This document shows positions 23,403 to 31,933 of a stretch of 64,000 nt of DNA, piece by piece. The stretch is taken from positions 61,351-125,350 of the forward strand of contig CAZFBD010000003.1 of the NCBI GenBank assembly GCA_964517125.1, in the 5' to 3' direction. The DNA is from SHLQ01 sp964517125 (GTDB lineage Bacteria; Actinomycetota; Acidimicrobiia; Acidimicrobiales; SHLQ01). Below the pieces are notes generated by a model, which had not been told where the DNA came from, did no database searches, and saw nothing but the letters and a program-made list of their open reading frames with translations. Every line of letters begins with the position of its first letter. The first letter of the stretch is position 1. The position numbers were made by a program, and so were the translations under genes.

Positions 23403-24566
23403 ATGACCGACGTCGCCCCCACACCCGCACCGGCCAAGAAGGAACGTTGGCGTTTCCAGTGGAAAGAGCTCTACGAAGACGTCATCACGTCGGGGCTCTG
23501 CACGGGTTGTGCAGGCTGTGTGATTGCCTGCCCACATGACGTCATTGGGTACAAACACGAACCCGGCGCCTACACCCCATTTCATCTCGAAGAAGAGCTT
23601 GGACTGGCCAACTGCGGCCACGGGGAAAAAGGATGCACCAGCTGCACCCGCGCCTGTCCCCGATTCGGAAGTTGGGAGACCGAAGCCGACACGCACCTTC
23701 ACGGTCGAACCCGCGCCGACGATGAGATGTCGGGCATCTACTCCGACATCATGTTGGTTCGAGCCAGCGAAGACTTCGTGTACGACATTGGCCAGGACGG
23801 CGGCCTGGTCTCGGCGATGCTCATCTGGCTTCTCGAGAACGACGTGATCGACGGCGCACTCACCAGTGGAGTCGAGAGCCTTCCCGACGGGTCACCCGGG
23901 TGGAAGGCCATTCCCATGGTTGCGGGCAACCGGGAGGAAGTCCTTCGTGGCGCCGGAAGTCGCTACACCTACAGCGCGAACACCATGGCCTACGACGAAG
24001 CGGTCGATCGCGGACTCGAACGTCTGGCGCTGGTTGGCATGAGCTGCCAGACATCGATCGCACCGGTGATGTGGCACCGTCGGGTCGGCAAGGTGTCCAA
24101 GCCGATCAAGTTGAACATCGGGCTGTTGTGCTCCAAGAGCTTCGACGATTCCATGTTCGACGAGCTGTTTGGCGTGAAATACGGCCTTCGCAAGGAGGAC
24201 ATCGCCAAGATGAACATCAAGGGCGTCTTCCAGATCTGGATGAAGAACGGCGACTACCACGAGATCAATCTGAAGGAGTGCCATGCCTGGACGCGCACCG
24301 GCTGCACCCACTGCCCCGACTTCGCCGCCGAACACGCCGACATCTCCACCGGCGGAATCGGCAACGTCACCGATTGGACGTTGACCATTGTGCGGACCGA
24401 GTTGGGCCGTGCAGTGATGAAGGCCATGATCGACGATGGTGCCATCGAGACCCGACCGGGCGACGATGACCCCGCCGCAATTGCCCTCATGCACCGCTTG
24501 GCGGCGAACAGTCGCAAGCGGTGGCCCCAGTGGGCCAACGGTGAAGCGGCGGTCGGCGTTTCCTGA
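23403..24566 (+). CDS. FrhB/FdhB-type Fe-S flavoprotein (coenzyme F420 hydrogenase beta subunit family)
   Basis: This soluble oxidoreductase has 387 residues. Near the N-terminus are a CTGCAGCVIACP ferredoxin-like [4Fe-4S] site and a second cysteine group CGHGEKGCTSCTRACP. The FrhB N and C domains follow (DIGQDGGLVSAMLIWLLEN, AGSRYTYSANT, LVGMSCQTSIAP, KLNIGLLCSKSFDD, and the late TGCTHCPDF). The family binds FAD and reduces coenzyme F420, ferredoxin or bilin-like substrates. Actinobacteria make F420, so an F420 role is reasonable. It is paired with the dehydrogenase-like gene just upstream and ends at the groEL terminator region. Confidence 0.88.
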   Translation: MTDVAPTPAPAKKERWRFQWKELYEDVITSGLCTGCAGCVIACPHDVIGYKHEPGAYTPFHLEEELGLANCGHGEKGCTSCTRACPRFGSWETEADTHLHGRTRADDEMSGIYSDIMLVRASEDFVYDIGQDGGLVSAMLIWLLENDVIDGALTSGVESLPDGSPGWKAIPMVAGNREEVLRGAGSRYTYSANTMAYDEAVDRGLERLALVGMSCQTSIAPVMWHRRVGKVSKPIKLNIGLLCSKSFDDSMFDELFGVKYGLRKEDIAKMNIKGVFQIWMKNGDYHEINLKECHAWTRTGCTHCPDFAAEHADISTGGIGNVTDWTLTIVRTELGRAVMKAMIDDGAIETRPGDDDPAAIALMHRLAANSRKRWPQWANGEAAVGVS

Positions 24567-24682
24567 CTCAGCCAGGGTGGCACCAGCCCTGGCAGGTCGT
24601 CTCCCGCTTCGCCGGCGGGGTGAAGACCACCACCGATTGCGGTTCCCTCGACATCGCCTGGCCAAGCTGGATGAAAACGACA

Positions 24683-24713
24683 ACGGCCCCCGCACCATGG
24701 GTGCGGGGGCCGT
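24683..24713. terminator. Strong hairpin terminator, end of groEL
   Basis: A perfect 14-pair stem with the arms GGCCCCCGCACC and GGTGCGGGGGCC and a three-base loop (24697-24699). On the minus strand it follows the groEL stop and is trailed by gttgtcgtttt. On the plus strand it is followed by gcacgtttt. It can therefore end transcription of both convergent genes. Confidence 0.9.
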
Positions 24714-24726
24714 GCACGTTTTCTGG

Positions 24727-26337
24727 TCAGTGTGCGTGACCGGCGTGCTCGTCTTCGTCCTCGACCGGGGCGTCGGTGACGATCGCCTCGGTCGTGAGGA
24801 ACAGCGCAGCGATGGACGCCGCATTCTGCAGAGCCGAGCGGGTGACCTTGGCGGCATCGATGATGCCGGCCTTCACCAGATCCTCGTACGACCCGGTGGC
24901 AGCGTTGTAGCCAACGGAGCCTTCGAGTTCGCGAACACGCTCGACGACAACGCCGCTCTCTTCGCCTGCGTTGAGCGAAATCTGGTTGAGCGGACCTTCG
25001 AGCGAACGGGCCACGATTGCGGCACCGGTGGACTGGTCACCCTTGAGCTTCTTGACGACCGCTTGTGCTGCGGTCTGGGCACGAAGCAGCGTGACACCGC
25101 CGCCGGCGACCACACCTTCCTCGATGGCAGCCTTGGTCGTGGACACAGCATCTTCGATGCGGTGCTTCTTTTCCTTGAGCTCGACCTCGGTTGCGGCGCC
25201 GACCTTGAGGATGGCCACGCCACCGGCAAGCTTGGCGAGACGCTCGTTGAGCTTCTCGGCGTCGTAGTCGGAGGTCGTGTCGGCCAGTTCGGCACGGATC
25301 TGGGCCACACGTCCGTCGAGATCGGACTTCGAGCCCGAGCCTTCGATGATGGTGGTCTCGTCCTTGGTCACGACGACACGGCGGGCCTGACCCAGCGTGT
25401 CGAGGGTGGCAGCTTCGACGCTGAGGCCGACCTCTTCAGAGATCACCTCGCCACCGGTGAGGATGGCGATGTCCTGCAGCATGGCCTTGCGCCGGTCACC
25501 GAAGAACGGCGCCTTCACGGCAGCACTCGGGAACAAGCCGCGGATGCGGTTGACGACGAGCGTGGCGAGCGCCTCGCCTTCGACATCCTCGGCGATGATC
25601 AGCAGCGGACGGTTGGTTTCCTTGATCTTCTCGAGGACGGGAACGAGCTCTCGGACCGACGAGATCTTGCTGGAGACCAGCAGGATGTACGGGTTCTCGA
25701 GGACGGCTTCCATACGATCGTTGTCGGTGACGAAGTACGGCGACAGGTAGCCCTTGTCGAAGCGCATGCCTTCGACGAGGTCCATCTCCATGCCGAACGT
25801 TGCGCCTTCCTCGACGGTGATGACACCCTCGCGGCCGACCTTGTCGATGGCTTCAGAGATGGTCTTGCCGATTTCAGGATCTGCCGATGACACACCGGCG
25901 ACCTGAGCGATCTGCGCCTTGGTCGAGACCTGCACGGCCGAGTCGAGGATGGCGTCGACGGCAGCTTCGGTTGCGGCTTCGATACCAATCTTGAGGGCCA
26001 TGGGGTTGGCACCAGCGGTCACGTTGCGCAGACCTTCGCGGACCATGGTCCATGCGAGCACGGTTGCGGTGGTGGTTCCGTCACCGGCGACGTCGTCGGT
26101 CTTCTTGGCGACCTCTTTGACGAGGTTCGCTCCAATTGCTTCGTAGGGATCTTCGAGGTCGATCTCCTTGGCGATGGAAACGCCATCGTTGGTGATCGTG
26201 GGGGCACCCCACGACTTGGAGAGAACGACGTTGCGTCCCTTCGGGCCGAGTGTCACGCGGACAGCGTCGGCGAGTTGGTTCATTCCGGACTCGAGTGACT
26301 TCCGGGCCTGATCGTCAAAGATGATGCTCTTTGCCAT
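24727..26337 (-). CDS. groL: Chaperonin GroEL with His-rich tail
   Basis: This is a 60-kDa chaperonin subunit of 536 residues that folds proteins in the cytosol. Motifs include TLGPKGRNVVL near the N-terminus, the ATP-site DVAGDGTTTATVLA with its catalytic aspartate, VEEGAT, and GGVAILKVGAATE later. The C-terminus ends DEDEHAGHAH rather than the GGM repeat of the classic form; actinobacteria with two groEL genes carry a His-rich tail on one of them. No groES lies next to it, which also suggests a stand-alone copy. It is preceded by a CIRCE operator and followed by a strong terminator, so it forms its own heat-shock unit. Confidence 0.97.
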   Translation of the reverse strand: MAKSIIFDDQARKSLESGMNQLADAVRVTLGPKGRNVVLSKSWGAPTITNDGVSIAKEIDLEDPYEAIGANLVKEVAKKTDDVAGDGTTTATVLAWTMVREGLRNVTAGANPMALKIGIEAATEAAVDAILDSAVQVSTKAQIAQVAGVSSADPEIGKTISEAIDKVGREGVITVEEGATFGMEMDLVEGMRFDKGYLSPYFVTDNDRMEAVLENPYILLVSSKISSVRELVPVLEKIKETNRPLLIIAEDVEGEALATLVVNRIRGLFPSAAVKAPFFGDRRKAMLQDIAILTGGEVISEEVGLSVEAATLDTLGQARRVVVTKDETTIIEGSGSKSDLDGRVAQIRAELADTTSDYDAEKLNERLAKLAGGVAILKVGAATEVELKEKKHRIEDAVSTTKAAIEEGVVAGGGVTLLRAQTAAQAVVKKLKGDQSTGAAIVARSLEGPLNQISLNAGEESGVVVERVRELEGSVGYNAATGSYEDLVKAGIIDAAKVTRSALQNAASIAALFLTTEAIVTDAPVEDEDEHAGHAH

Positions 26338-26368
26338 GAATCTGCGGGTTCTCCTGTGTGGACGAGCG

Positions 26369-26395
26369 TTGGCACTCTCGGAGTGCGAGTGCTGA
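26369..26395. promoter_or_regulatory. CIRCE operator (HrcA site) for groEL
   Basis: TTGGCACTC, nine bases, then GAGTGCTGA. The consensus is TTAGCACTC-N9-GAGTGCTAA, so seven or eight of nine bases match in each arm and the spacer length is exact. It lies 32 bases upstream of the groEL start and directly after the glycerate kinase stop. HrcA repression with heat induction is expected. Confidence 0.88.
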
Positions 26396-26397
26396 TT

Positions 26398-27384
26398 CTA
26401 GCGAGAGGAGAGATGATCGGCGACCGCTTCGCCAATACACGCCACTGTGTCGGTGAGGGCTCGATCGAGCCCGAAGCGTTCGGCGAGCGCAATGGTGTCG
26501 ATCCGCTCGTCGGCACCGTCGAAGACCTGCCCGGCGACGGCCAGCACGGGCACACCGTGGGACTCGGCCAGGCGCAACACGCCTCCGACCACTTTCCCGT
26601 CGAACGACTCGTCGTCGACGAAGCCTTCTCCGGTGATGACGAGGTCTGCGCCCTCGATTGCAGCAGGCAGACCCACGGTTTCGGCAACAACGTCGAACCC
26701 ATCAACCAAGGTGGCTCCAACGGTGGCGAGGCCGCCGGCAAGACCACCAGCAGCACCGGCTCGTTCGATCGTGCGGACGTCGACACCGCGCTCGTCGACC
26801 CATTGTTGTGCGAGCACATCGAGCCTGCGGGTGAGCAGCTTCACCTGAGCGGGCGAGGCGCCCTTCTGCGGACCGAACACCGTGGCTGCATCCACGAACG
26901 AGGTCCGCACGTCGCAGGCGACACGAAGATCGATTCCCCGAAGGCGTTGTACTGCACCGATCGCTTCCAGTGCTCCCAGGCCGCCGTCGGTCGTCGCCGA
27001 ACCGCCGACACCGATGACGATGGATGTTGCTCCGGCATCGACCGCTTCGGCGATCAGTTCGCCCACCCCCCGGGTTGTCGCTCCGAGCGGGTCGTTCTCT
27101 TCGGGGCCTCCGGCGAGCACCAGACCCGAGGCCCGGGCCATCTCGATCACGGCCTTGTCCTGGTCCAGGCGCCATGCGGCTTCCACCGGGGCACCCAACG
27201 GCCCGGTGACCGTCGACGTCCGGTTCGCTCCCCCGAGCGCCTCGAGTGTGCCATCGCCACCGTCGGCCATCGGCACCCGTGCGACCGTGTGACCGAGGGC
27301 CTCGGCCGCCACGGAGATCGCGTCGACGACCTCGTGCGCGGTCGCTGTCCCCTTGAACTTGTCCGGTGCTGCCACGAGGTGCAT
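26398..27384 (-). CDS. glxK: Glycerate kinase (GlxK/GarK family)
   Basis: This enzyme of 328 residues phosphorylates glycerate and feeds it to lower glycolysis, often in glyoxylate or photorespiration-like salvage. Typical family stretches are APDKFKGTATAHEV at the start, PMADGGDGTLEAL, DPLGATTRGVGELI, IGVGGSATTDGGLGAL, and near the end TGEGFVDDESFDGKVVGGVL. The start at ATG 27384 agrees with the conserved N-terminus. It is divergent from the desaturase, with 71 bases between the starts. The groEL promoter and CIRCE begin right at its stop codon. Confidence 0.93.
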   Translation of the reverse strand: MHLVAAPDKFKGTATAHEVVDAISVAAEALGHTVARVPMADGGDGTLEALGGANRTSTVTGPLGAPVEAAWRLDQDKAVIEMARASGLVLAGGPEENDPLGATTRGVGELIAEAVDAGATSIVIGVGGSATTDGGLGALEAIGAVQRLRGIDLRVACDVRTSFVDAATVFGPQKGASPAQVKLLTRRLDVLAQQWVDERGVDVRTIERAGAAGGLAGGLATVGATLVDGFDVVAETVGLPAAIEGADLVITGEGFVDDESFDGKVVGGVLRLAESHGVPVLAVAGQVFDGADERIDTIALAERFGLDRALTDTVACIGEAVADHLSSR

Positions 27385-27455
27385 GCCTCCATTGTGTCCA
27401 CACTTGTGGTTGTTCAGCACTTCCGTTGGATAGCCGCCTCGGTTACCGTTGGGAC

Positions 27456-28439
27456 ATGGCCATCGATGTCGATCCGCATGACGCCCTTGTGGCATCCATG
27501 ACCGGTGGCATGCAGCCCGTGGGCGAACGCCCCTTCGCTGGTAGCGAACTCCTCCGACCCGACGGCCGCCCCCGACCCGAACTCCGGGCCGAGCTGCGCC
27601 GCATTCCCAACGCCCGCAACGCCATCACGACCTTCACGATCATGGCCGCGCCGTTGCTGGTGACCGGGCTCGTGCTCCAGACCACGGCATGGTGGGCGGT
27701 GGCGCTGGCCATGCCAGTCATGGGCAACATCCAGACCCGCATGTACATCCTGCATCACGAGGCATCTCACCGACTGTTGTTCTCCAAGCGTCGGGCCAAC
27801 GATCTGATCGGCGTGAACCTGGTCGGGTGGTTCCCGTTCGGCACCGGCACACACCACTACAGGCGTGGCCACGCCAACCACCATCGGGACGAGTTCGGCC
27901 CGAACGAACCCGACTTCCTGCTGTATTCGTTCTACCCCATCGCCAAGGCGTCCTTTCTGCGCAAGCTCCGTCGCGACGCGACCGGCGTGTCCGCCTATCG
28001 CATGCTGCGTCCCCGGTTCACGGGCTTGTTCAAGAAGAAGTACCTGGGCCTGAGCCTTCGCTTCTTCGCCGGGCAGGCCATCGTCATTGCGCTGTTCGTC
28101 GCGACCGGCCGGCCCTGGCTCTACGTCTGGCTCTGGATGCTGCCCTACCTCACCTGGTACCAGGTCCAGAATCGCCTTCGGTCCATTGCCGAACACGCGG
28201 GCATGACCCGTTCGTCCGATCGGCGGGACACCACCCATCACGTCGAGCAGAACCTGCCGGCCCGCATTCTCATGGCCCCCTACGGCGTTGGCTACCACCT
28301 TGCGCACCATGTGGACTCGGGCGTGCCGTTCCGCAACCTCAAACGACTCCACGAAGTTCTCGAGGAGGACGGCTACCTCGAAGGCGCGTCCACCTGGCCC
28401 AGCTACACGGCGCTGTGGCGGGAGCTCATTGTGCCCTAG
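27456..28439 (+). CDS. Membrane fatty-acid desaturase family protein
   Basis: This integral-membrane di-iron enzyme of 327 residues has the three histidine boxes of the family: LHHEASHRLLF, HHYRRGHANHH and YHLAHHVDSG. Hydrophobic segments lie at about residues 55-90 and 205-235. Such enzymes introduce double bonds or hydroxyl groups into acyl chains or carotenoid-like lipids. The HHYRRGHANHH box and short length fit the DesA/carotene-hydroxylase-like group; the exact substrate is unknown. It starts at ATG 27456 and is followed after 32 bases by otsA on the same strand. Both could belong to a cold or osmotic stress response (inference). Confidence 0.88.
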   Translation: MAIDVDPHDALVASMTGGMQPVGERPFAGSELLRPDGRPRPELRAELRRIPNARNAITTFTIMAAPLLVTGLVLQTTAWWAVALAMPVMGNIQTRMYILHHEASHRLLFSKRRANDLIGVNLVGWFPFGTGTHHYRRGHANHHRDEFGPNEPDFLLYSFYPIAKASFLRKLRRDATGVSAYRMLRPRFTGLFKKKYLGLSLRFFAGQAIVIALFVATGRPWLYVWLWMLPYLTWYQVQNRLRSIAEHAGMTRSSDRRDTTHHVEQNLPARILMAPYGVGYHLAHHVDSGVPFRNLKRLHEVLEEDGYLEGASTWPSYTALWRELIVP

Positions 28440-28471
28440 GCCGCGGCACCCCGCCCGATAGGCTTCCCACC

Positions 28472-29845
28472 ATGGCGCGACCCTTTGTACTGGCCTCCAA
28501 CCGCGGGCCGGTTTCCTTCTCGCTCGACGACGGCGAGCTGGTGTCGCACCGCGGAGCCGGCGGCCTCGTCAGCGGACTCGGACCGCTCGTCCGCGGAACC
28601 GACACCATGTGGATTGCCGCAGCCATGTCACCGGGCGATCGCGTGGCGGCCGCCGATGGCCTCATCGAAGCCGAGGGCTACCGCATCCGCACCCTCGACA
28701 TCGACCCCGAGGACTTCGAGCTCGCCTACAACACCATCGCGAACGAGACACTCTGGTACGCCCACCACGGGCTGTACGACCTGAGCCGCAGTCCGTCGAT
28801 CGACACCGACTGGTACGACGCATGGTCCGCCTATCGCCGGTACAACCAGGCGTTCGGCGAAGCACTGGTCGAAGAGTCCCCCAAGGACGCTGTCGTGTTG
28901 TTGCAGGACCATCACCTTGCGCTCGTGGCCCCCATCCTTCGCGACGAACGCCCCGACGTGAACGTGGTCCACTTCACGCACACGCCGTTCGCAACCGCCG
29001 ACCAGTTGCGGGTTCTGCCTGAGCTGGCACGAACCGAGCTGCTTCTCGGATATGCGGCGGCGGGAGCGGCCGGATTCCACTCGGCCCGCTGGGCCGACGA
29101 CTACGCCATGGCCGGCAGAACCTTTCTTGGCGTACGGACCAGCGGGTTCGTGTCGCCGCTCGGCCCAGACCCCGCAGCCATTCGTGCCCTCGCCTCCTCA
29201 CCCGCATGCGACGCCGAACTCCAGACCCTCAACGAGGTCGTCGGTGACCGAATGCTCATTGCACGAACCGACCGGCTGGAGCTGTCCAAGAACCTCATCC
29301 GGGGCTTCGAGGCCTTCGATCAGCTGCTTGCCATGCGCCCTGACCTGCACGACCGGGTCGTCTTCGCCGCGGCCCTCAACCCCAGCCGCGAGGGCGTCGC
29401 CGACTACGTCAGGTACCGGTACGACATGGAGGCCACGATCGACGAGATCAACGCCCGATGGGGCACCGCCGATTGGACGCCCATCCACTACCGGGCCGAG
29501 AACAACATCCACTTCGCAATGGCATGCCTGCGCCGCTATGACGCGCTGCTCGTGAACCCCATCCGAGACGGCCTCAACCTGGTTGCGAAGGAAGGCCCGC
29601 TCGTCAACGAACGGGATGGCGTGGTGCTGCTGTCCCGCGAGGCGGGTGCGTGGGACGAGCTCGCCGGCATGGTCCTCGAGGTGCATCCCTACGACATCAC
29701 CCAGACCGCTCAGGCGATGGCCAGTTCGCTCGACACCGACATTGAGCAGCGCGCCGAGATGGCCACCGACCTGATCGATGTGGTCGAGAGTCGGACGCCG
29801 GTCGAATGGCTGGCCGATCAGATCGAGGCGGCTCGGCCCGTCTGA
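28472..29845 (+). CDS. otsA: Trehalose-6-phosphate synthase
   Basis: This GT20 glycosyltransferase of 457 residues makes trehalose 6-phosphate from a nucleotide-glucose and glucose 6-phosphate. Motifs are SNRGPVSF and HRGAGGLVSGLGPL at the N-terminus, a QDHHLALV acceptor site, HFTHTPF, RTDRLELSKNLIRGFEAF and NPIRDGLNLVAKE in the nucleotide site. The length matches bacterial OtsA. The phosphatase gene otsB is convergent, one base after the otsA stop, rather than co-transcribed with it. The product serves as an osmoprotectant and stress sugar. Confidence 0.92.
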   Translation: MARPFVLASNRGPVSFSLDDGELVSHRGAGGLVSGLGPLVRGTDTMWIAAAMSPGDRVAAADGLIEAEGYRIRTLDIDPEDFELAYNTIANETLWYAHHGLYDLSRSPSIDTDWYDAWSAYRRYNQAFGEALVEESPKDAVVLLQDHHLALVAPILRDERPDVNVVHFTHTPFATADQLRVLPELARTELLLGYAAAGAAGFHSARWADDYAMAGRTFLGVRTSGFVSPLGPDPAAIRALASSPACDAELQTLNEVVGDRMLIARTDRLELSKNLIRGFEAFDQLLAMRPDLHDRVVFAAALNPSREGVADYVRYRYDMEATIDEINARWGTADWTPIHYRAENNIHFAMACLRRYDALLVNPIRDGLNLVAKEGPLVNERDGVVLLSREAGAWDELAGMVLEVHPYDITQTAQAMASSLDTDIEQRAEMATDLIDVVESRTPVEWLADQIEAARPV

Positions 29846-29846
29846 T

Positions 29847-30635
29847 TCAGCTGTTCGATGTGACGGCGTCGATGATGGCGTCGAACACGCCGGGCAGTGC
29901 CTGTGGCCCAGGCACGCTGTCGGTGACCATGGCGTCCAGACTCGGGTCGGTTTCGTCGCTTCGCACCAGCACCGCAGCACCCGCGGTGAGTCTGCCCGAG
30001 CCGAGCAGGTCGGTCATGAGCGTGAAGGCGGGCCGATCCCCGACGTCGTCTCCGATGTAGATGGCGGATTCGATGCCCTGCAGCATGTCGGTGATGGCAT
30101 CGGCTTTGGTGCGATCGAGCGGTGGGTGCAGTTCGAACGACATCCGCGCCACACGCGCTTCAAGACCGATGAGGTCTGCTCGTTCCCGCACCCAGTCCTC
30201 CATCCGTTTGGGGACGTCGGGGTCGGTGCTTGCCCGGTGGTGCAGGGTGAGCGAGTACTTCTTGTTCTCGACCGCCGCTTCGCCAAACTCTTCGATTGCG
30301 CGGCTCACCGTGGTTCGGATTGCGGGGAGCCACTCGATGGCGGTGTGGTCGACGAGGAGTCGATTGTTGGCCCAGTGCTCAATGCCGTAGAGGCCCGACA
30401 GCTCCACCTTGTCGCTGAAGAATCCCTGGAGGAAGGACACGGGACGCCCGGACACGATGGCGACGCGACCGAGGTCGGCGGCCAACCGGTCGATCCGGTC
30501 GACGATTCCAGGCACGGGCTGGACACTCGCAGGGTCGGCTTGGATGGGGGCGAGGGTGCCGTCGAAGTCGGTGAAGATGGCGACGACGCTTGGATCCCAG
30601 CCGATTTCAGCGATGAACCGCTCGAGGTTGTGCAT
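29847..30635 (-). CDS. otsB: Trehalose-6-phosphate phosphatase
   Basis: This HAD-family phosphatase of 262 residues removes phosphate from trehalose 6-phosphate. The nucleophile motif is FTDFDGTLAP (Asp23 and Asp25). VAIVSGRP supplies the motif II region, LYGIEH is the cap entry, KADAI holds the conserved lysine and IYIGDDVGDRPAF the last acidic motif. It completes the pathway begun by OtsA but is encoded on the other strand, so the two steps have separate promoters. A small hairpin spans its start region. Confidence 0.93.
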   Translation of the reverse strand: MHNLERFIAEIGWDPSVVAIFTDFDGTLAPIQADPASVQPVPGIVDRIDRLAADLGRVAIVSGRPVSFLQGFFSDKVELSGLYGIEHWANNRLLVDHTAIEWLPAIRTTVSRAIEEFGEAAVENKKYSLTLHHRASTDPDVPKRMEDWVRERADLIGLEARVARMSFELHPPLDRTKADAITDMLQGIESAIYIGDDVGDRPAFTLMTDLLGSGRLTAGAAVLVRSDETDPSLDAMVTDSVPGPQALPGVFDAIIDAVTSNS

Positions 30636-30651
30636 TCCGGGTTGCCGGAAT
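30634..30651. terminator. Short hairpin between the LytR_C gene and otsB
   Basis: ATTCCGG, loop GTTG, CCGGAAT. It overlaps the otsB start codon. On the minus strand it could attenuate read-through or hide the otsB start. No U-tract follows, so termination is uncertain. Confidence 0.35.
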
Positions 30652-31316
30652 CAGCCGGTTGGGATGCGGCCGTCCGTGCCGACGATGACGACCACGTTGG
30701 AGGCAGCAAGACGCCCGTCGTCGATTGCGGATGCGGCGACGCCGATCTGGCCATCCTCAGGTGCTGGCATGACGATGTCGGGAGTGGCACCAAGCACCGT
30801 GGCGACCGCAACGGCATCGCTGGAGTATCCCTCGCGGTAGAACACGGTGGAGTCCTGTGTGTTGGGTGCGTTCGCTGCGTCGGAGATGTAGCCGCGGGCG
30901 ATGAGCTGATCGCTCACTGCGCCGGCGACGCCGCGTCCGCCGGTTCCGTTGGCCACAAGCACTCTGACCTCGGCCGGGACTCGAGTGTCGCCGGGAGGAA
31001 TGGTGGTGGTTTCGTCGGGGATGACCACGGGCGCTTCGGTGGAGTCGGTGATGACCGCTTCATCGGCTTCGTCGCCGGTGGGCTCCTGCGCCTGAGAGCC
31101 GGTGTCTCCGGTGTTGGCGTCGGTATCGCCGTCAGTGGTCTGTTCGGTCGAATCGGTGGCGTCGACGACGGTTGCGGGGTCGTCGAGCACGAATGCCAGA
31201 AGCACGAGTCCAATGACGACGGCGAGTGCAATGAGCATTGCGCCTCGGGCTGCTGCACCTCCGGTGGAGCGGGCGAGCGAGCCGTCGTCGGCGGCGTGAT
31301 GGCGACTGCCGGTCAT
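30651..31316 (-). CDS. Membrane-anchored LytR C-terminal (LytR_C) domain protein
   Basis: This protein of 221 residues has a short cytoplasmic N-terminus, a single membrane helix (GAMLIALAVVIGLVLLAFVL) and an acidic Thr/Asp/Glu linker to about residue 115. The LytR_C domain follows (AEVRVLVANGTGGRGVAGAVSDQLIARGY ... FYREGYSSDAVAVATVLG ... VVVIVGTDGR). LytR_C domains sit at the cell surface, usually behind LCP enzymes or alone, and are thought to bind wall glycopolymer. The start overlaps the DUF3263 stop (ATGA), a pairing seen across actinobacteria. Confidence 0.88.
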   Translation of the reverse strand: MTGSRHHAADDGSLARSTGGAAARGAMLIALAVVIGLVLLAFVLDDPATVVDATDSTEQTTDGDTDANTGDTGSQAQEPTGDEADEAVITDSTEAPVVIPDETTTIPPGDTRVPAEVRVLVANGTGGRGVAGAVSDQLIARGYISDAANAPNTQDSTVFYREGYSSDAVAVATVLGATPDIVMPAPEDGQIGVAASAIDDGRLAASNVVVIVGTDGRIPTG

Positions 31317-31564
31317 CGGGCTGGCGGCTGTTCGATCTGGCGCTCGAAGCGGGCGCGGCGGCGACGGTCGCGGAGGCGACGCAGTCGGCGGATGACGAGC
31401 GGGTCGTACTCGTAGGCCTCATCGGAATCGATGAGGTCTGCGAGCAGTTCGTAGTACCGCGTGGTGGAGAGCTCGAAGCGCTCGCGGATCATGGATTCCT
31501 TGGAGGAATCCTCGGACCACCAGGTCCGCTCAAATTCGATGATTGCGCGATCTCGATCAGTCAT
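31313..31564 (-). CDS. DUF3263 family protein
   Basis: This small cytoplasmic protein of 83 residues follows the DUF3263 pattern: LxDRDRAIIEFERTWW, SMIRERFELSTTRYYELLADLI, DPLVIRRLRRLRDRRRRAR. The arrangement looks like a helix-turn-helix with a very basic tail, so nucleic-acid binding is plausible, but no function has been shown. The ATG at 31564 is chosen because the family begins with the DRDRAI segment; the frame runs 14 codons further upstream. It is translationally coupled with the LytR_C gene. Confidence 0.88.
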   Translation of the reverse strand: MTDRDRAIIEFERTWWSEDSSKESMIRERFELSTTRYYELLADLIDSDEAYEYDPLVIRRLRRLRDRRRRARFERQIEQPPAR

Positions 31565-31688
31565 TGCCACGGCAGCCAGTGTTGTAGGTACCAAGCCCCA
31601 ACACAAGCACCCCCCAGACTTTCACAAGACCGAACGGCACCAACGCAAGCGGCGAAGGGTCCCAGTGAGGGACAAAGCGTCCACGTGA

Positions 31689-31818
31689 GGGGCGTTTCGG
31701 CCCTCAGGGCCGAAAGGCCGTAAGTGACGAGGCCCCCGGGCCGAGGAACGGCGGGGGCGTTTCGGCCCCCAGGGCCGAAAGGCCATAAGAGAGGAGGCCC
31801 ACAGGGCCGACGAACGAC
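31689..31818. repeat. Two 65-bp repeats with GGCC-rich hairpins beside tRNA-Thr
   Basis: The units are offset by 65 bases. Unit 1 holds the hairpin TTTCGGCCCT/AGGGCCGAAA (31695-31715, one-base loop). Unit 2 has the same with TTTCGGCCC/GGGCCGAAA (31760-31780). A second GGCC palindrome lies behind each. They sit just downstream of the tRNA-Thr gene on its strand, so they may end its transcript. The rest of 31565-31819 shows no gene. Confidence 0.7.
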
Positions 31819-31819
31819 G

Positions 31820-31892
31820 AGCCGCCTATCGGAGTCGAACCGATGACCTACGCTTTACAAGAGCGTTGCTCTACCAACTGAGCTAAGGCGGC
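31820..31892 (-). tRNA. tRNA-Thr (anticodon TGT)
   Basis: A 73-base cloverleaf on the minus strand. The acceptor is GCCGCCT paired with AGGCGGC, followed by the D arm GCTC-AGTTGGTAGA-GC. The anticodon stem is ACGCT/AGCGT around the loop CTTGTAA, so the anticodon is TGT, reading ACA and related codons. The T arm is ATCGG-TTCGACT-CCGAT. CCA is not encoded. Confidence 0.95.
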
Positions 31893-31900
31893 GCAGGTTC

Positions 31901-31906
31901 AGTATA
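31901..31906 (-). promoter_or_regulatory. Possible -10 element of tRNA-Thr
   Basis: The minus strand reads TATACT about nine bases before the tRNA 5' end, at suitable distance for a start next to the mature tRNA. No convincing -35 element is visible. Confidence 0.35.
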
Positions 31907-31933
31907 CGAACCAGATCCGGATGAGCGGCTGGG

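Noticed and set aside
31689..31818. Possible CRISPR-like or integration site repeats beside tRNA-Thr
   Set aside because: Only two units exist, with no spacers of uniform length, no cas genes, no integrase and no duplicated tRNA end.
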